Shown here one piece after another: positions 23,208-31,273 of a stretch of 64,000 bases of DNA. A program made the translations under genes and the position numbers. The stretch's first letter is position 1. Each line of letters starts with the position of its first letter. This DNA is from Micromonospora citrea (GTDB lineage Bacteria > Actinomycetota > Actinomycetes > Mycobacteriales > Micromonosporaceae). Below the pieces are notes generated by a model, which was not told the origin of the DNA, made no database searches, and saw nothing but the letters and a program-made list of their open reading frames with translations. The stretch lies in NCBI RefSeq assembly GCF_900090315.1, contig NZ_FMHZ01000002.1, forward strand, positions 5,860,501-5,924,500. The letters are read 5' to 3'.

Positions 23208-24230
23208 ATGAGTTCACGGTTCATGCCCGCCAGCCGCAAGAAGGCCAAGGCGCGGATCGCCCTCGCAGGGCCGAGCGGGGCAGGCAAGACCCTGACCGGG
23301 TTGAAGCTGCTGTACACGCTGACCGGCTCGGTGACCGTCGCCGACGGCATCGAGCGGATCGCGTTCGTCGACACCGAGCGGGACTCGGCGGACAAGTACG
23401 CGGTCAACCCGGAGCTGCCCGGCGTCGGCGACATGACGCCCGAGGAGGCCGGTGGCTACGGGTTCTCGAAGATCAGCCCGGTGCGGTACGACCCGCGGCA
23501 GCTCGTTGAGCTGATCGACGAGGCGGCGGTGGCCGGCTTCACCGGCTTCATGCTCGACTCGGCCTCGCACTACTGGTTCGGGCCGGGCGGCATCCTGGAG
23601 CTGGTCGACCTGTTCGCCCGCAACCACGGCGGCCGGTCGATGGACGGCTGGAAGGACGTGCGCCCGGTCGAGCGGGCGTACATCGAGGCGCTGATGAGCT
23701 TCCCCGGGCACGTTGTGGTGTGCCTCCGGTCGAAGCAGAAGTACGAGATCACGGAGGGCGCCGACGGGCGGAAGCAGGTGTCCAAGCTGGGCATGCAGCC
23801 CGACCAGCGCGATGGCCTGGAGTACGAGTTCGACCTGGTGGGCGACCTCGACCAGGGGCACTACCTGCGGGTGACGAAGAGCCGGTGCGACGCCCTGGCC
23901 GACGAGGTGATCCACAAGCCGGACGCGGAGCTGGGCCACCAGCTGCTCGACTGGCTGGACAACGGCGAGCCGCCGAAGGACCTCGACTGGCCGAAGGCCC
24001 TGGCGGCGTGCTCGTCGCGGGAGGACCTGGCGGTCCTGTGGCAGCGGGCGCAGCGCCTCGGCAAGACGCAGAAGCTGCGGGACGCCTTCAATGCGCGAGG
24101 CGCGGAGATCGCGGCCGCGCGGCGAGCGGCCGAGGCCCCGGGCACCCAGCTCGACAGCGGGCTGAGCGAGGCGGCCGGCGCGACGTCGGTCAACGGCCGG
24201 CAGCCGGAGACGGCGGGAGCGGGCCGGTGA
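23208..24230 (+). CDS. Sak4-like RecA-fold ATPase (phage recombination)
   Basis: 340 residues. Walker A GPSGAGKT lies near residues 20-27, a Walker B-like GFMLDSAS near 114, and the block VVVCLRSKQKYEI ... KLGMQPDQRDGLEYEFDLVGDL matches phage AAA_24/Sak4 proteins used in single-strand annealing or with SSB in phage recombination. The C-terminal 90 residues are helical with a disordered tail. GTGA overlap with the next gene indicates an operon. Confidence 0.8.
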   Translation: MSSRFMPASRKKAKARIALAGPSGAGKTLTGLKLLYTLTGSVTVADGIERIAFVDTERDSADKYAVNPELPGVGDMTPEEAGGYGFSKISPVRYDPRQLVELIDEAAVAGFTGFMLDSASHYWFGPGGILELVDLFARNHGGRSMDGWKDVRPVERAYIEALMSFPGHVVVCLRSKQKYEITEGADGRKQVSKLGMQPDQRDGLEYEFDLVGDLDQGHYLRVTKSRCDALADEVIHKPDAELGHQLLDWLDNGEPPKDLDWPKALAACSSREDLAVLWQRAQRLGKTQKLRDAFNARGAEIAAARRAAEAPGTQLDSGLSEAAGATSVNGRQPETAGAGR

Positions 24231-24760
24231 ACGTGCAGCAGGCGGCCATGCGGGCGGCGGTGTTGAAGGCCCTGATGGACGAGGTGCGCAAGGTCTACGA
24301 CCTGGCGCGGGCCGAGGCCGACGGCCAGCTGGTCGAGCTGAACGGCGAGCTGGGCGTGACGACGGTGCAGGTGAAGCTGCCGGGCTACGACGGCGCGGTG
24401 GCGCAGGTGACGCTCTCCGAGCCGAAGACGGGCTACGTGGTCGACGAGGCCGGGTTCCTGGCCTGGTGCAAGCAGGAGCACCCGTCGGAGGTGGCGGTGA
24501 CGACTCCGGCGCCGGTCGAGTCGGTGCGGGCCGCCTGGCGCAAGGCGCTGCTCGGCCGGATGAAGGTCGAGCCGGACGGCACGGTGGTCGACGGCGAGAC
24601 GGGCCGGGTCCTCGACTTCGTGGAGGTCGCGGAGCCGCCGCCGCCGTCGACGACGCTGACGTTCAAGAAGGGCGGCCGGGAGGAGGTGGCGGCGGCCTAC
24701 CGGGACGGTCGGCTGGCGCTGCCGGAGCTGCTGGCGCTGCCGGCGGCCGAGCAGGAGTGA
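24227..24760 (+). CDS. Phage hypothetical protein downstream of Sak4-like ATPase
   Basis: 177 residues from GTG 24227 overlapping the ATPase stop. Begins MNVQQAAMRAAVLKALMDEVRKVYDLARAEADGQ-like helix, then a beta region (VTTVQVKLPGYDGAVAQVTL). Proteins of this kind commonly follow the Sak4-like gene in actinophages, suggesting a role in the same recombination pathway, but no catalytic motif is visible. Confidence 0.6.
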   Translation: MNVQQAAMRAAVLKALMDEVRKVYDLARAEADGQLVELNGELGVTTVQVKLPGYDGAVAQVTLSEPKTGYVVDEAGFLAWCKQEHPSEVAVTTPAPVESVRAAWRKALLGRMKVEPDGTVVDGETGRVLDFVEVAEPPPPSTTLTFKKGGREEVAAAYRDGRLALPELLALPAAEQE

Positions 24761-24832
24761 GCGGGTGCGGGGCCGGGCGAGGGGCGACCTTCTCCCGGCC
24801 CCGCTCCACATCGGAGCCGGGGGAGGTGAGCG

Positions 24833-25150
24833 GTGGCGATCGACGCGCGGCTGGTGCGTGACGGCCTGGTCGACGTGGAGGCGTTCGCCGCCGCCGCCGA
24901 GGTCGGCCCGGTCGGGGTGTGCGACGGCTGCGCCGGGCTGCTCGACGGCTCGGCGACCGAGGGCGGTGGCCTGGTGTGGCTGACGACCAGGTGCCAGGGC
25001 TGCGGGCGGGAGCGGACCGCACCGGGCGGGCGTGCGCTGCCGCGCCCCGCGGGCCAGCGGCCGGGCCCGCCGGCGTGGCTGCTGGAGGCGGCGGCCGAGC
25101 TGGACGCACGGCGGCTGGGCGAGCGGCCCGACCGCTCACAGCCCGTCTAA
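24833..25150 (+). CDS. Small zinc-ribbon protein
   Basis: 105 residues from GTG 24833 with GGGGAGG upstream. Contains VCDGCAGLLDGS ... TTRCQGCGRERTA, a four-Cys ribbon, then a Pro-rich linker and a helix (PPAWLLEAAAELDARRLG). Likely a phage nucleic-acid or protein adaptor; function unknown. Confidence 0.55.
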   Translation: MAIDARLVRDGLVDVEAFAAAAEVGPVGVCDGCAGLLDGSATEGGGLVWLTTRCQGCGRERTAPGGRALPRPAGQRPGPPAWLLEAAAELDARRLGERPDRSQPV

Positions 25151-25233
25151 GCCGGGCCGGCGGACCGCCTCACTCCACTACCCGGCCCGGGCTGTTCGGC
25201 GCTCTCCGGGGACGGGGGACGACCGCCCTTTGT

Positions 25234-25308
25234 GTGACGCGCTCCACGGCCCGGAGCGTACATAAAACTTGTACGCGAGATTACCGTCTGCCTACAATGA
25301 AGTTGTAC
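25234..25308 (+). promoter_or_regulatory. Early-region promoter P2 with flanking GTAC sites
   Basis: GTACAT (25258), TTGTAC (25269-25274) at the -35 position, 18-base spacer, TACAAT (25293-25298), four bases, TTGTAC (25303-25308). The upstream block from GTGACGCGCTCCACGG (25234) through GTACATAAAAC is shared with P3 at 29,334. Confidence 0.65.
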
Positions 25309-25346
25309 GTTCCGCCCCCCACTCTGCCTGTGAGGAGAGAGCCGAG

Positions 25347-25586
25347 ATGCTGAGCTACGAGGAGATCCTGGAGCGCGCCCTGCTGGCCGCTGCCGAGACG
25401 CTGGACCTGGAGGAGGCCGCCGAGTCGGCGGGCGAGGAGCCGCTGGCCGACAGCGACGGCGAGCCGACCGAGGTCCGCGAGGTCCAGTCGCTGAGCGACG
25501 CGGGCTTCATGACGACCGACCACGGGGTGGTCATCCGGCTGACCGACGGCCGCGAGTTCACCCTGTCGCTCAAGCAGTACCGCTGA
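25347..25586 (+). CDS. Small acidic phage protein
   Basis: 79 residues from ATG 25347 with GAGGAGAG upstream. Highly acidic (YEEILERALLAAAETLDLEEAAE) with a C-terminal beta part (GVVIRLTDGREFTLSLKQYR). The strong promoter P2 belongs to this gene, so it is probably an abundant early protein; a DNA-mimic-like inhibitor is one possibility, unproven. Confidence 0.6.
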   Translation: MLSYEEILERALLAAAETLDLEEAAESAGEEPLADSDGEPTEVREVQSLSDAGFMTTDHGVVIRLTDGREFTLSLKQYR

Positions 25587-25664
25587 CCGAGCCGGCGGGC
25601 GCGCCTCGAGCGTGCCCGCCGCTTCCGTGCCCGACCCGACCTGCCCTGACCTGAGGAGCGAGAG

Positions 25665-25955
25665 ATGACCGAGCTGACCTGCACCGAGCGCCTTGTGACC
25701 CCGACCTTCAACGCCGAGTTCGTGCCCGAGGAGGACGGCGGGCCGTGCACCCAGCCGGCGGTCGCCCGCGTGGTGCTCGAGCACGACGGCGAGAAGTGCG
25801 GGGACGGCGGGCTGTGCCTGTTCGACCCGGAGGAGGGCCTGGAGCTGGCCCCGTGGACGCAGGAGCGCCTGCTGTGCGCCAACCACTTGCACGAGCACGA
25901 GGCGGCTGTGGCCGAGCGCGGCGAGCTGGTGGGGGAGACGCTGACCCGCCTGTGA
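25665..25955 (+). CDS. Small Cys-containing hypothetical protein
   Basis: 96 residues from ATG 25665 with GAGGAGCG upstream. Cys and His residues (PCTQPAVARVVLEHDGEKCGDGGLCLF ... LLCANHLHEHE) could bind a metal. Composition resembles small proteins that recognise or label nucleic acids in actinophages, but there is no clear family. Confidence 0.5.
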   Translation: MTELTCTERLVTPTFNAEFVPEEDGGPCTQPAVARVVLEHDGEKCGDGGLCLFDPEEGLELAPWTQERLLCANHLHEHEAAVAERGELVGETLTRL

Positions 25956-26013
25956 CGACCGACGAGAGCCGCCCGGGACCCCCGGGCGGCCTCGACCTGT
26001 TGGAGGGAAACCG

Positions 26014-26085
26014 ATGGAGAGCAAGAGGGTGCCGGACGTGCCGGCACTGCCGACCGGCGGCGGTGCCGCCGAGGCCGCCGGGTAG
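26014..26085 (+). CDS. Very short ORF with strong RBS
   Basis: 23 codons after ATG 26014 with GGAGGG upstream, ending at TAG 26083-26085 just before the DUF2637 gene. Could be a leader peptide coupled to that gene or a minor phage protein. Weak evidence. Confidence 0.3.
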   Translation: MESKRVPDVPALPTGGGAAEAAG

Positions 26086-26091
26086 GCCGGC

Positions 26092-27099
26092 GTGGTTCAC
26101 GTGGAGAAGGTCGACGTGCCGGAGCGGCCGAGCCGGGGCGCGTGGGCGTCGGTGTGGCTGGCGTTCAGTGCCGGCATCGCGGCATCGCTGGCGGCGAACA
26201 TCGCGCACGCCGGTGCCGGTGCCGTGGCGCGTGCCGTCGCGGGGTGGGCGCCGCTGGCGCTGCTGCTGTGCTCGGAGGTGATGACGCGGGTGCCGCCCCC
26301 GCGGCACACCTGGCTGCGGCGCGTGCAGATCGCCAGCACGGTGATCGTCGCCGGGGTCGCCGCGCTGGCCAGCTACCGGCACATGAAGGGCCTGGCCCTG
26401 GAGTACGGCGAGGACGGCCTGACGGCGAGCACGCTGCCGCTGTCCGTCGACGGCCTGGTGGTTGTGGCGTCGATCGGGCTGGTGGTGCTGTCGCAGCAGC
26501 GGCGCGAGGCGGACGCGGCCGAGCGTGCCGCCGCCCTGGCCCGTGCCGCCGAGCGGGAGGCGTTCCTGGCGTCCGTCGCCGCGGCCCCGGTGCCGCCGCC
26601 CCCGGTGCCGGTGCCGAAGCCCGGGCCGGAGCCGGTGCCGCCGGCCGCCGTGCCGGAGTGCGAGCCGGTGCCGCGTGCCGACGAGCCCGAGCACGTGCCG
26701 GTGCCGCTGCCGGACCCCGAGCCGGAGCCGCTGCCATTGCCGCCGGACCCCGAGCCGGTGCCGCAGTCGGCGCGGGTGCCGCTGCCGTCGCTGGACGTGG
26801 TGGTGCCGCCGGAGCCGTGGCCAGCCCAGCAGCCGGTGCCGCCGCCGGACCCGGTGCCGCCGGACACGGCTGACGAGAACGCGGCGGCCCGGAAGGTGTG
26901 GCGGGACTCGCTGGCGGCCGGGGAGCCGCTGACGGGCAAGGCGCTCGGCGACCGCTTCAAGCGCAGCGAGCGGTGGGGCCGGAACCGGATCAAGGAGGCC
27001 CGGGGCGAGCTCCAGGCCGAGCAGGAGGCCGGCGGTGGCGTCGCCGGCGAAACCGACCAGCAGGAAGCCCGGGTGCCGGTCGGCGCCGGGGTCGAGTAG
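26092..27099 (+). CDS. DUF2637 membrane protein with Pro-rich linker and C-terminal HTH-like end
   Basis: 335 residues from GTG 26092. Four hydrophobic segments in the first 130 residues (ASVWLAFSAGIAASLAANIA, AVAGWAPLALLLCSEVM, VQIASTVIVAGVAALASY, VDGLVVVASIGLVVLS) match the DUF2637 family, which includes Spd-like spread proteins of Streptomyces plasmids and AICEs. A VPxPxPEP-rich linker of about 110 residues leads to WRDSLAAGEPLTGKALGDRFKRSERWGRNRIKEA, a HTH-like segment common at the end of DUF2637 proteins. Its start overlaps a GTTCACGTGGA site. Confidence 0.8.
   Translation: MVHVEKVDVPERPSRGAWASVWLAFSAGIAASLAANIAHAGAGAVARAVAGWAPLALLLCSEVMTRVPPPRHTWLRRVQIASTVIVAGVAALASYRHMKGLALEYGEDGLTASTLPLSVDGLVVVASIGLVVLSQQRREADAAERAAALARAAEREAFLASVAAAPVPPPPVPVPKPGPEPVPPAAVPECEPVPRADEPEHVPVPLPDPEPEPLPLPPDPEPVPQSARVPLPSLDVVVPPEPWPAQQPVPPPDPVPPDTADENAAARKVWRDSLAAGEPLTGKALGDRFKRSERWGRNRIKEARGELQAEQEAGGGVAGETDQQEARVPVGAGVE
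26095..26108 (+). promoter_or_regulatory. CACGTG-centred site, copy 3
   Basis: GTTCACGTGGAGAA lies at the very start of the DUF2637 coding region. Confidence 0.3.
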
Positions 27100-27113
27100 A
27101 GGAGGAGAGACAG

Positions 27114-27518
27114 ATGGTGTCGATGGCGATGATCCAGGCCGCGCGGGCGGCGCAGTTCCCCAGCGACCCGTACGCCTGGGTGCTGACCCGGGACCGGGAC
27201 CACGAGCTGCACGGCACGTCGGAGTCGGAGGTCGGGACGGCTGGCCCCGGGCAGGCGACCGAGGAGATGTTCGAGCGGGCCCGGACGCAGGGCCGCCGGT
27301 TCCGACTGCTCGACGAGGGCGACATCGACGAGGGCGCGATCGCGGACGGGAAGGACGTCGACCCGGACGAGCGCGGCGTGGTGTACGAGGGCCTGATCTG
27401 GACCGAGGGGGAGCCCGGCGGCGAGGCCGACTTCGGGCCGCTGTACGACTTCGGCACGCCGAACTACGGGTGCGTCGAGATCCAGTACCGCGAGGGCGAC
27501 CGCTGGGTTTCGCTGTAG
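27114..27518 (+). CDS. Acidic hypothetical phage protein
   Basis: 134 residues from ATG 27114 with GGAGGAGAG upstream. It is strongly acidic (DEGDIDEGAIADGKDVDPDERG) with aromatic beta strands at both ends (YAWVLTRDRDHELHG; YGCVEIQYREGDRWVSL). Probably transcribed with the DUF2637 gene. No family recognised. Confidence 0.6.
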   Translation: MVSMAMIQAARAAQFPSDPYAWVLTRDRDHELHGTSESEVGTAGPGQATEEMFERARTQGRRFRLLDEGDIDEGAIADGKDVDPDERGVVYEGLIWTEGEPGGEADFGPLYDFGTPNYGCVEIQYREGDRWVSL

Positions 27519-27645
27519 TGGCGAGCCGTCCGGTCGCAGTGGTTGAATGTGACCGGCCTCGTCCCACGATGCCGTGCGGTGTGCGGGGCCGGTCAGGAGA
27601 GCCGTCGGGGGACAGCGAGGCCTGACCGGACCCGCAACCGACCAA

Positions 27646-27679
27646 GAGCCCGGGACCTCGAGCAGGGGGTCCCGGGCTC
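27646..27679 (+). terminator. Terminator
   Basis: GAGCCCGGGACC paired with GGTCCCGGGCTC (12-bp stem), followed by ATTGT. It closes the transcript of the DUF2637 region; the rest of 27,519-27,843 holds no supported gene. Confidence 0.75.
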
Positions 27680-27800
27680 ATTGTGTCCGCAGTTGTCCGA
27701 GTTGCCTGTGAGGTCACAGTGTCTGGAAGGCGACAATTGCTGCGGGTGACTCATACGAGCCCGTAGGTAGCACGGTGCGATGGAGCACTGCTAGCTTATA

Positions 27801-27830
27801 GGCCGGTCGAGTTCAGGCCGGCTTTTCGCG
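27801..27830 (+). terminator. Hairpin with T-run before the recombinase remnant
   Basis: GCCGG ... CCGGC inverted repeat followed by TTTT. It lies just upstream of the truncated recombinase, at or near the point where the catalytic domain is missing. Confidence 0.45.
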
Positions 27831-27843
27831 TGCTGGGGGTCCG

Positions 27844-28809
27844 ATGCGTTGCTACGGGTACGACGAGACAGGACTGGAGATCATCGACGCCGAGGCGGCG
27901 GTGATCCGCGACGTCGTGAAGCGAGTGCTCGACGGGGAGAGTATGCGATCAACCGTCGCCGATCTGCGGGCGCGAGAGATCATGACGTCGGCCGGGCGGC
28001 CCTGGACCCAGCAGTCGCTGTCGCGGCTGCTGCGCAACCCGCGGCTGGCGGGCCTGCGGACCTACCACGGCGAGGTCGTCGGCAGCGGCTCGTGGGCGCC
28101 GATCATCGACGCGGCCACCCACCAGCGGCTGCTGGAGCTGCTGGACGCTCCGGAGCGCAAGCAGCCGGGCGCGACGAACGTGCGGAAGTACCTGCTGTCC
28201 GGCGGGTTCCTGGTGTGCGGCTACCCGCTGCCGGATGAGCACGGGCCGGGCACGCACATCGACGGGAAGCCGCTCTACACGCAGCCGAGCAACAGCGGCA
28301 AGCGCGGGTACGTCTGCCGGGCCGGCAGCCCGAGCTACGGGTGCGGGCGCATCCGGATCGCGGCGGAGAGCCTGGAGGAGGAGGTCGCCGCCCGGGCGCT
28401 CGCGCGGCTGGCGTCGCCGAAGGTGCGCGCCCGGCTGGAGCGCGCGGTCGGCTCGGCGCTCAGCGGCGAGGGGACGATGCAGGCGGTTCTGCAGGCGATC
28501 GACGACCGTCTCGCCGAGGCCGGCCAGGCGTACGCCAAGCGGGAGATCAGCCTGGTGACGCTGACGGCGATCGAGGCCGAGGCGAAGCGCGAGCAGAAGC
28601 AGCTGCGCGAGCGGCTGGCCCAGGCGCAGCGGTTGCAGGCGCTGCCGGCGACGACGCCGGAGGGCCTGGCCGAGTGGTGGATCGACGCGCCGCTGGAGCG
28701 GCGCCGCGAGCTGCTGGCGCTGGTGCTGGACCGGATCATCGTGAAGCCGGCGACCCGGGCGGGGGCGACGCAGCTCGACGTCGACCGCCTGGAGTTCGTC
28801 TGGAAGTGA
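27844..28809 (+). pseudogene. Large serine recombinase lacking the catalytic domain
   Basis: The 321-residue product begins in the recombinase domain (RCYGYDETGLEIIDAEAAVI, RDVVKRVLDGESMRSTVADL, WTQQSLSRLLRNPRLAGLR), then a zinc ribbon (LLSGGFLVCGYPLP ... YVCRAGSPSYGCGRIRI) and a C-terminal coiled coil. The usual N-terminal resolvase domain of about 150 residues with the nucleophilic Ser is absent, and no trace appears in the upstream frame. The ribbon also lacks one expected Cys (CGYP instead of CGRC). It cannot catalyse strand exchange alone, so the prophage may have lost its own integrase, unless a separate gene supplies the domain. Confidence 0.75.
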
Positions 28810-28861
28810 CCGGTGAGTAGTTTCCTCCGCATTGTTCTATCGGCGCGGGGTGCCTCGATGT

Positions 28862-28924
28862 AACAGGGCGCTGCCGCGTGGTGCGTGAAAAGTATTTGCC
28901 GAGTTCGGTTCCGCCCTGTTTTTT
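28862..28924 (+). terminator. Long hairpin with T-run in a 240-bp gene-free gap
   Basis: AACAGGGCG (28862-28870) pairs with CGCCCTGTT (28912-28920), followed by TTTT, enclosing 41 bases. The gap 28,810-29,049 has no ORF with support; its AT content is higher than its surroundings. Confidence 0.45.
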
Positions 28925-29049
28925 CCGGCCACCGTCTGCATAGGATCATCTGCGTTGATCTTTCTTAAGGCTGCCTTAACCGCCGGCTGCCCTGTGGGGC
29001 CGCAGTGGGATGGTTAGTGCATCGAGACGGATGACGGGGAGCTGAGACG

Positions 29050-29337
29050 TTGTACCGGAAGCGCGAGATCGAGGTCCAGACGCTGGCGGAGCGGATCGAG
29101 GCGGAGCTGGCGTCGGGGCGGGTGGACGACGCCGACCTCAGCGACGAGCAGGCGGAGAAGGTGGCGGCCGTGCTGCGGCCTGAGGCGCCGGTCGAGATGC
29201 TGTCGAGAGTGGCCGGTCGGGCGGTGCGGCGCACGGTGCGGCGCACGGTGCGGACGGCTCGCAGCATGGCGGCCGCTGGCCCCCTGGCCCCGACGCTCCT
29301 CGCGGCGATGGTGTCCTCGACGGCGATGGCATCGTGA
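29050..29337 (+). CDS. Small hypothetical protein
   Basis: 95 residues from TTG 29050 (GGGGAG upstream). An acidic helical N-terminal half (IEVQTLAERIEAELASGRVDDADL) is followed by a basic stretch (RRTVRRTVRTARS) and a short hydrophobic end (LAPTLLAAMVSSTAMAS). Could be membrane- or DNA-associated. Start uncertain. Confidence 0.45.
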   Translation: MYRKREIEVQTLAERIEAELASGRVDDADLSDEQAEKVAAVLRPEAPVEMLSRVAGRAVRRTVRRTVRTARSMAAAGPLAPTLLAAMVSSTAMAS

Positions 29338-29407
29338 CGCGCTCCACGGTCCGGTGTACATAAAACATTGACGGCAAGATCGTCTTTTGACTACAATGAA
29401 TGTGTAC
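29334..29407 (+). promoter_or_regulatory. Early-region promoter P3 with flanking GTAC sites
   Basis: GTACAT (29356), TTGACG (29368-29373), 18-base spacer, TACAAT (29392-29397), four bases, GTGTAC (29402-29407). It drives parB and shares a 35-base upstream block with P2. Confidence 0.7.
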
Positions 29408-29443
29408 CGCTTGGTGCGCCCCCGTTCACTGTGGAGGAAGACG

Positions 29444-30550
29444 ATGGTTGCGAGTGTGACTGCGAAGAAGCCGGCGAAGCCGGTGCTGCGGACGATCCCC
29501 GTCGGAAAGATCGAGGCGGACCCGGACCAGCCGCGCAAGCAGTTCACCGAGGAGGAGCTGGCCGAGCTGGCGGCGTCGATGAAGAAGCTCGGCCAGCTCC
29601 AGCCGGTCGCCGTGCGGAAGCTGGCGAAGGCGGGCACCTACCGCCTGGTCGTCGGCGAGCGGCGCTGGCGGGCCGCCCAGCAGGGCGGCATCGAGGAGCT
29701 GGCCGCGATGGTCTGGGAGATGGACGACGAGGCGGCGTTCATCGCGCAGGTGGCGGAGAACGTCAACCGGCAGGACATGACGGCGATGGAGGAGGCCGCG
29801 GCCTACGCGCGCCTCGCGGACGCCGGCTGGGAGGTCGAGGCGATCGCCGAGCTGTTCGGCAAGAGCCAGCCGTACATCGGGTGGCGGATCGACCTGCTCG
29901 GCCTGATCGACGACGCGAAGCAGCTCGTGGCCAAGGGTCAGCTGCAGGTGGGCGTCGCCTGGTACGTGTGCCGGCTGTCCGCCGACCAGCAGCGGCGGTT
30001 CCTGGTGAAGTGGGCGCGCGGCGAGTTCTCGTCGGCGCGGGACGCGGAGGCGTTCGCCAAGGCGTGCAAGGCGGCGGAGGACCAGGGCGGGTTCTTCCAG
30101 CTCGACGAGGCCGAGCACAGCGAGGAAGAGCAGGCCGAGGTGGTTGCCAAGCGGAAGAAGGTGACCAGCAAGATCGACCGCCTGGCGGCGGCCGGCGAGA
30201 TCCTGGCCGAGCTGGCGCAGCTGGACGAGGTGGAGCTGGCGAAGCTGCTCGCCGGCGCCGACGGCGGCGTGGCCGCGTACCGGCAGCGCGTCGACCACCT
30301 GCGGACGGCGGCGGGGAAGGTGTCGGCGAAGCTGCGCAAGGCGCAGGCGATCGCGGCGTCGGTCAAGGTGGAGCTTGACCCGGAAGTCGTGGTGGAGGTG
30401 CCGGCCGAGCTGGTCGACGTGACGCCGGTGCCGACGGTGCCGGGGCCGCTGGTCAACGACGGGTCGATCAAGGTGGACCCGAACTGCACGTGGGAGGGCC
30501 ACGCCGACGCGGTGCAGGAGGTCGGGTTCTGCTCGGTGTGCCAGCACTGA
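29444..30550 (+). CDS. ParB-family protein
   Basis: 368 residues from ATG 29444 with GGAGG upstream. The N-terminal ParB/sulfiredoxin domain is clear: IPVGKIEADPDQPRKQFTEE, then RLVVGERRWRAAQQGG, then VAENVNRQDMTAMEEAAAYARL. A HTH follows (WEVEAIAELFGKSQPYIGWRIDLL). The C terminus has a helical region and a short zinc-knuckle (NCTWEGHADAVQEVGFCSVCQH). Roles could be segregation of an episomal prophage form or transcription control. Candidate binding sites are the GTTCACGTGGA copies. Confidence 0.85.
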   Translation: MVASVTAKKPAKPVLRTIPVGKIEADPDQPRKQFTEEELAELAASMKKLGQLQPVAVRKLAKAGTYRLVVGERRWRAAQQGGIEELAAMVWEMDDEAAFIAQVAENVNRQDMTAMEEAAAYARLADAGWEVEAIAELFGKSQPYIGWRIDLLGLIDDAKQLVAKGQLQVGVAWYVCRLSADQQRRFLVKWARGEFSSARDAEAFAKACKAAEDQGGFFQLDEAEHSEEEQAEVVAKRKKVTSKIDRLAAAGEILAELAQLDEVELAKLLAGADGGVAAYRQRVDHLRTAAGKVSAKLRKAQAIAASVKVELDPEVVVEVPAELVDVTPVPTVPGPLVNDGSIKVDPNCTWEGHADAVQEVGFCSVCQH

Positions 30551-30564
30551 CCGGTGCGAGTGGA

Positions 30565-30590
30565 CGCCCCGCGGGCTGACCCGCGGGGCG
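30565..30590 (+). terminator. Terminator after parB
   Basis: CGCCCCGCGGG pairs with CCCGCGGGGCG (11 bp, short loop), then TTCCTCG, 15 bases after the parB stop. Confidence 0.8.
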
Positions 30591-30633
30591 TTCCTCGTCC
30601 CGGCGCAGCCTGCGCGGGCGCGGTGGGAGTGGC

Positions 30634-30675
30634 TATGCTCCGGGCGTGGACGCCTGTTCGCGTGGAGCGCACTGA
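30634..30675 (+). promoter_or_regulatory. Leaderless promoter and nine-codon leader ORF
   Basis: TATGCT (30634-30639) is followed six bases later by GTG 30646, which opens a nine-codon ORF ending TGA 30673-30675. That stop overlaps ATG 30675 of the next gene (TGATG), suggesting translational coupling from a leaderless leader peptide. Confidence 0.45.
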
Positions 30676-30854
30676 TGCCGGTGCTCGGGCCGATCGACCT
30701 GACGCCGTGCGGGATCTGCCGGCGAGCCCGGGTGCGGGCCCGCCGGGGCGACCGTGACCCGGTGGTGCTGTGCCTGGCCTGCGACGGCGGGCCGCTGGTC
30801 GAGAAGGCCCGGCGGGTGCTCTCCGACGAGCAGCGGCGGGCTCTGAACCTGTGA
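30675..30854 (+). CDS. Short zinc-ribbon protein
   Basis: 59 residues from ATG 30675: LTPCGICRRARVRARRGDRD then VVLCLACDGGPLV, a C-x2-C ... C-x2-C ribbon, and a helical tail (EKARRVLSDEQRRAL). Similar very short zinc proteins are common in actinophage early regions. Coupled to the nine-codon leader. Confidence 0.6.
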   Translation: MPVLGPIDLTPCGICRRARVRARRGDRDPVVLCLACDGGPLVEKARRVLSDEQRRALNL

Positions 30855-30879
30855 GGCGGCGTCGCCGTGCCCGTCACCT

Positions 30880-30931
30880 GTACGGTCGCAGTTTGACTGT
30901 GCGTGGTCTGTCCGATACAATGTCTATGTAC
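30880..30931 (+). promoter_or_regulatory. Early-region promoter P4 with flanking GTAC sites
   Basis: GTACGG (30880), TTGACT (30893-30898), 17-base spacer, TACAAT (30916-30921), GTCT, ATGTAC (30926-30931). A second copy of the upstream part (CTGTACGGCCGCAATG) occurs near 31216 without a clear -10. Confidence 0.7.
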
Positions 30932-30967
30932 AACCCCCGGCTGTTGGAGGCGATCGGTGCGAGGCGA

Positions 30968-31273
30968 GTGGTCACGGTCCTGTGGGCGTGGCCGCTGCCG
31001 TCCGGGCCGGCCCGCCTGCGGCAGGCGATGCGACGAGCGCAGGCCGAGCTGTACCGGCAGGCGCGGATGATGAACGCGGTCCCGCTCGGACCGGCGGCCT
31101 TCCGGGTCGCCCGACGCGCGGTGTTCGACACCCACGCCGGTCCGGCGCTCGTCGCGGAAGTCAGGGCAGCTCAGCTGCCGAAACCGAACGGAGAGGGGAC
31201 AACTGTGCCCGCAAGCTGTACGGCCGCAATGCGTGACTGCGGCCCCAAATATCGGTGGGGTGAGGCCCGATGA
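30968..31273 (+). CDS. Small basic hypothetical protein
   Basis: About 101 residues from GTG 30968; an in-frame ATG at 30926 would overlap the expected transcription start. Content: VVTVLWAWPLPSGPARLRQA, then RAQAELYRQARMMNAVPLGP and RRAVFDTHAGPALVAEVRA. Overlaps the next gene by ATGA. No family recognised. Confidence 0.5.
   Translation: MVTVLWAWPLPSGPARLRQAMRRAQAELYRQARMMNAVPLGPAAFRVARRAVFDTHAGPALVAEVRAAQLPKPNGEGTTVPASCTAAMRDCGPKYRWGEAR

Noticed and set aside
26580-26870. Repeated CCGGTGCCG units as regulatory repeats
   Set aside because: They correspond to VPxP codons of the DUF2637 linker and vary as expected for low-complexity protein.
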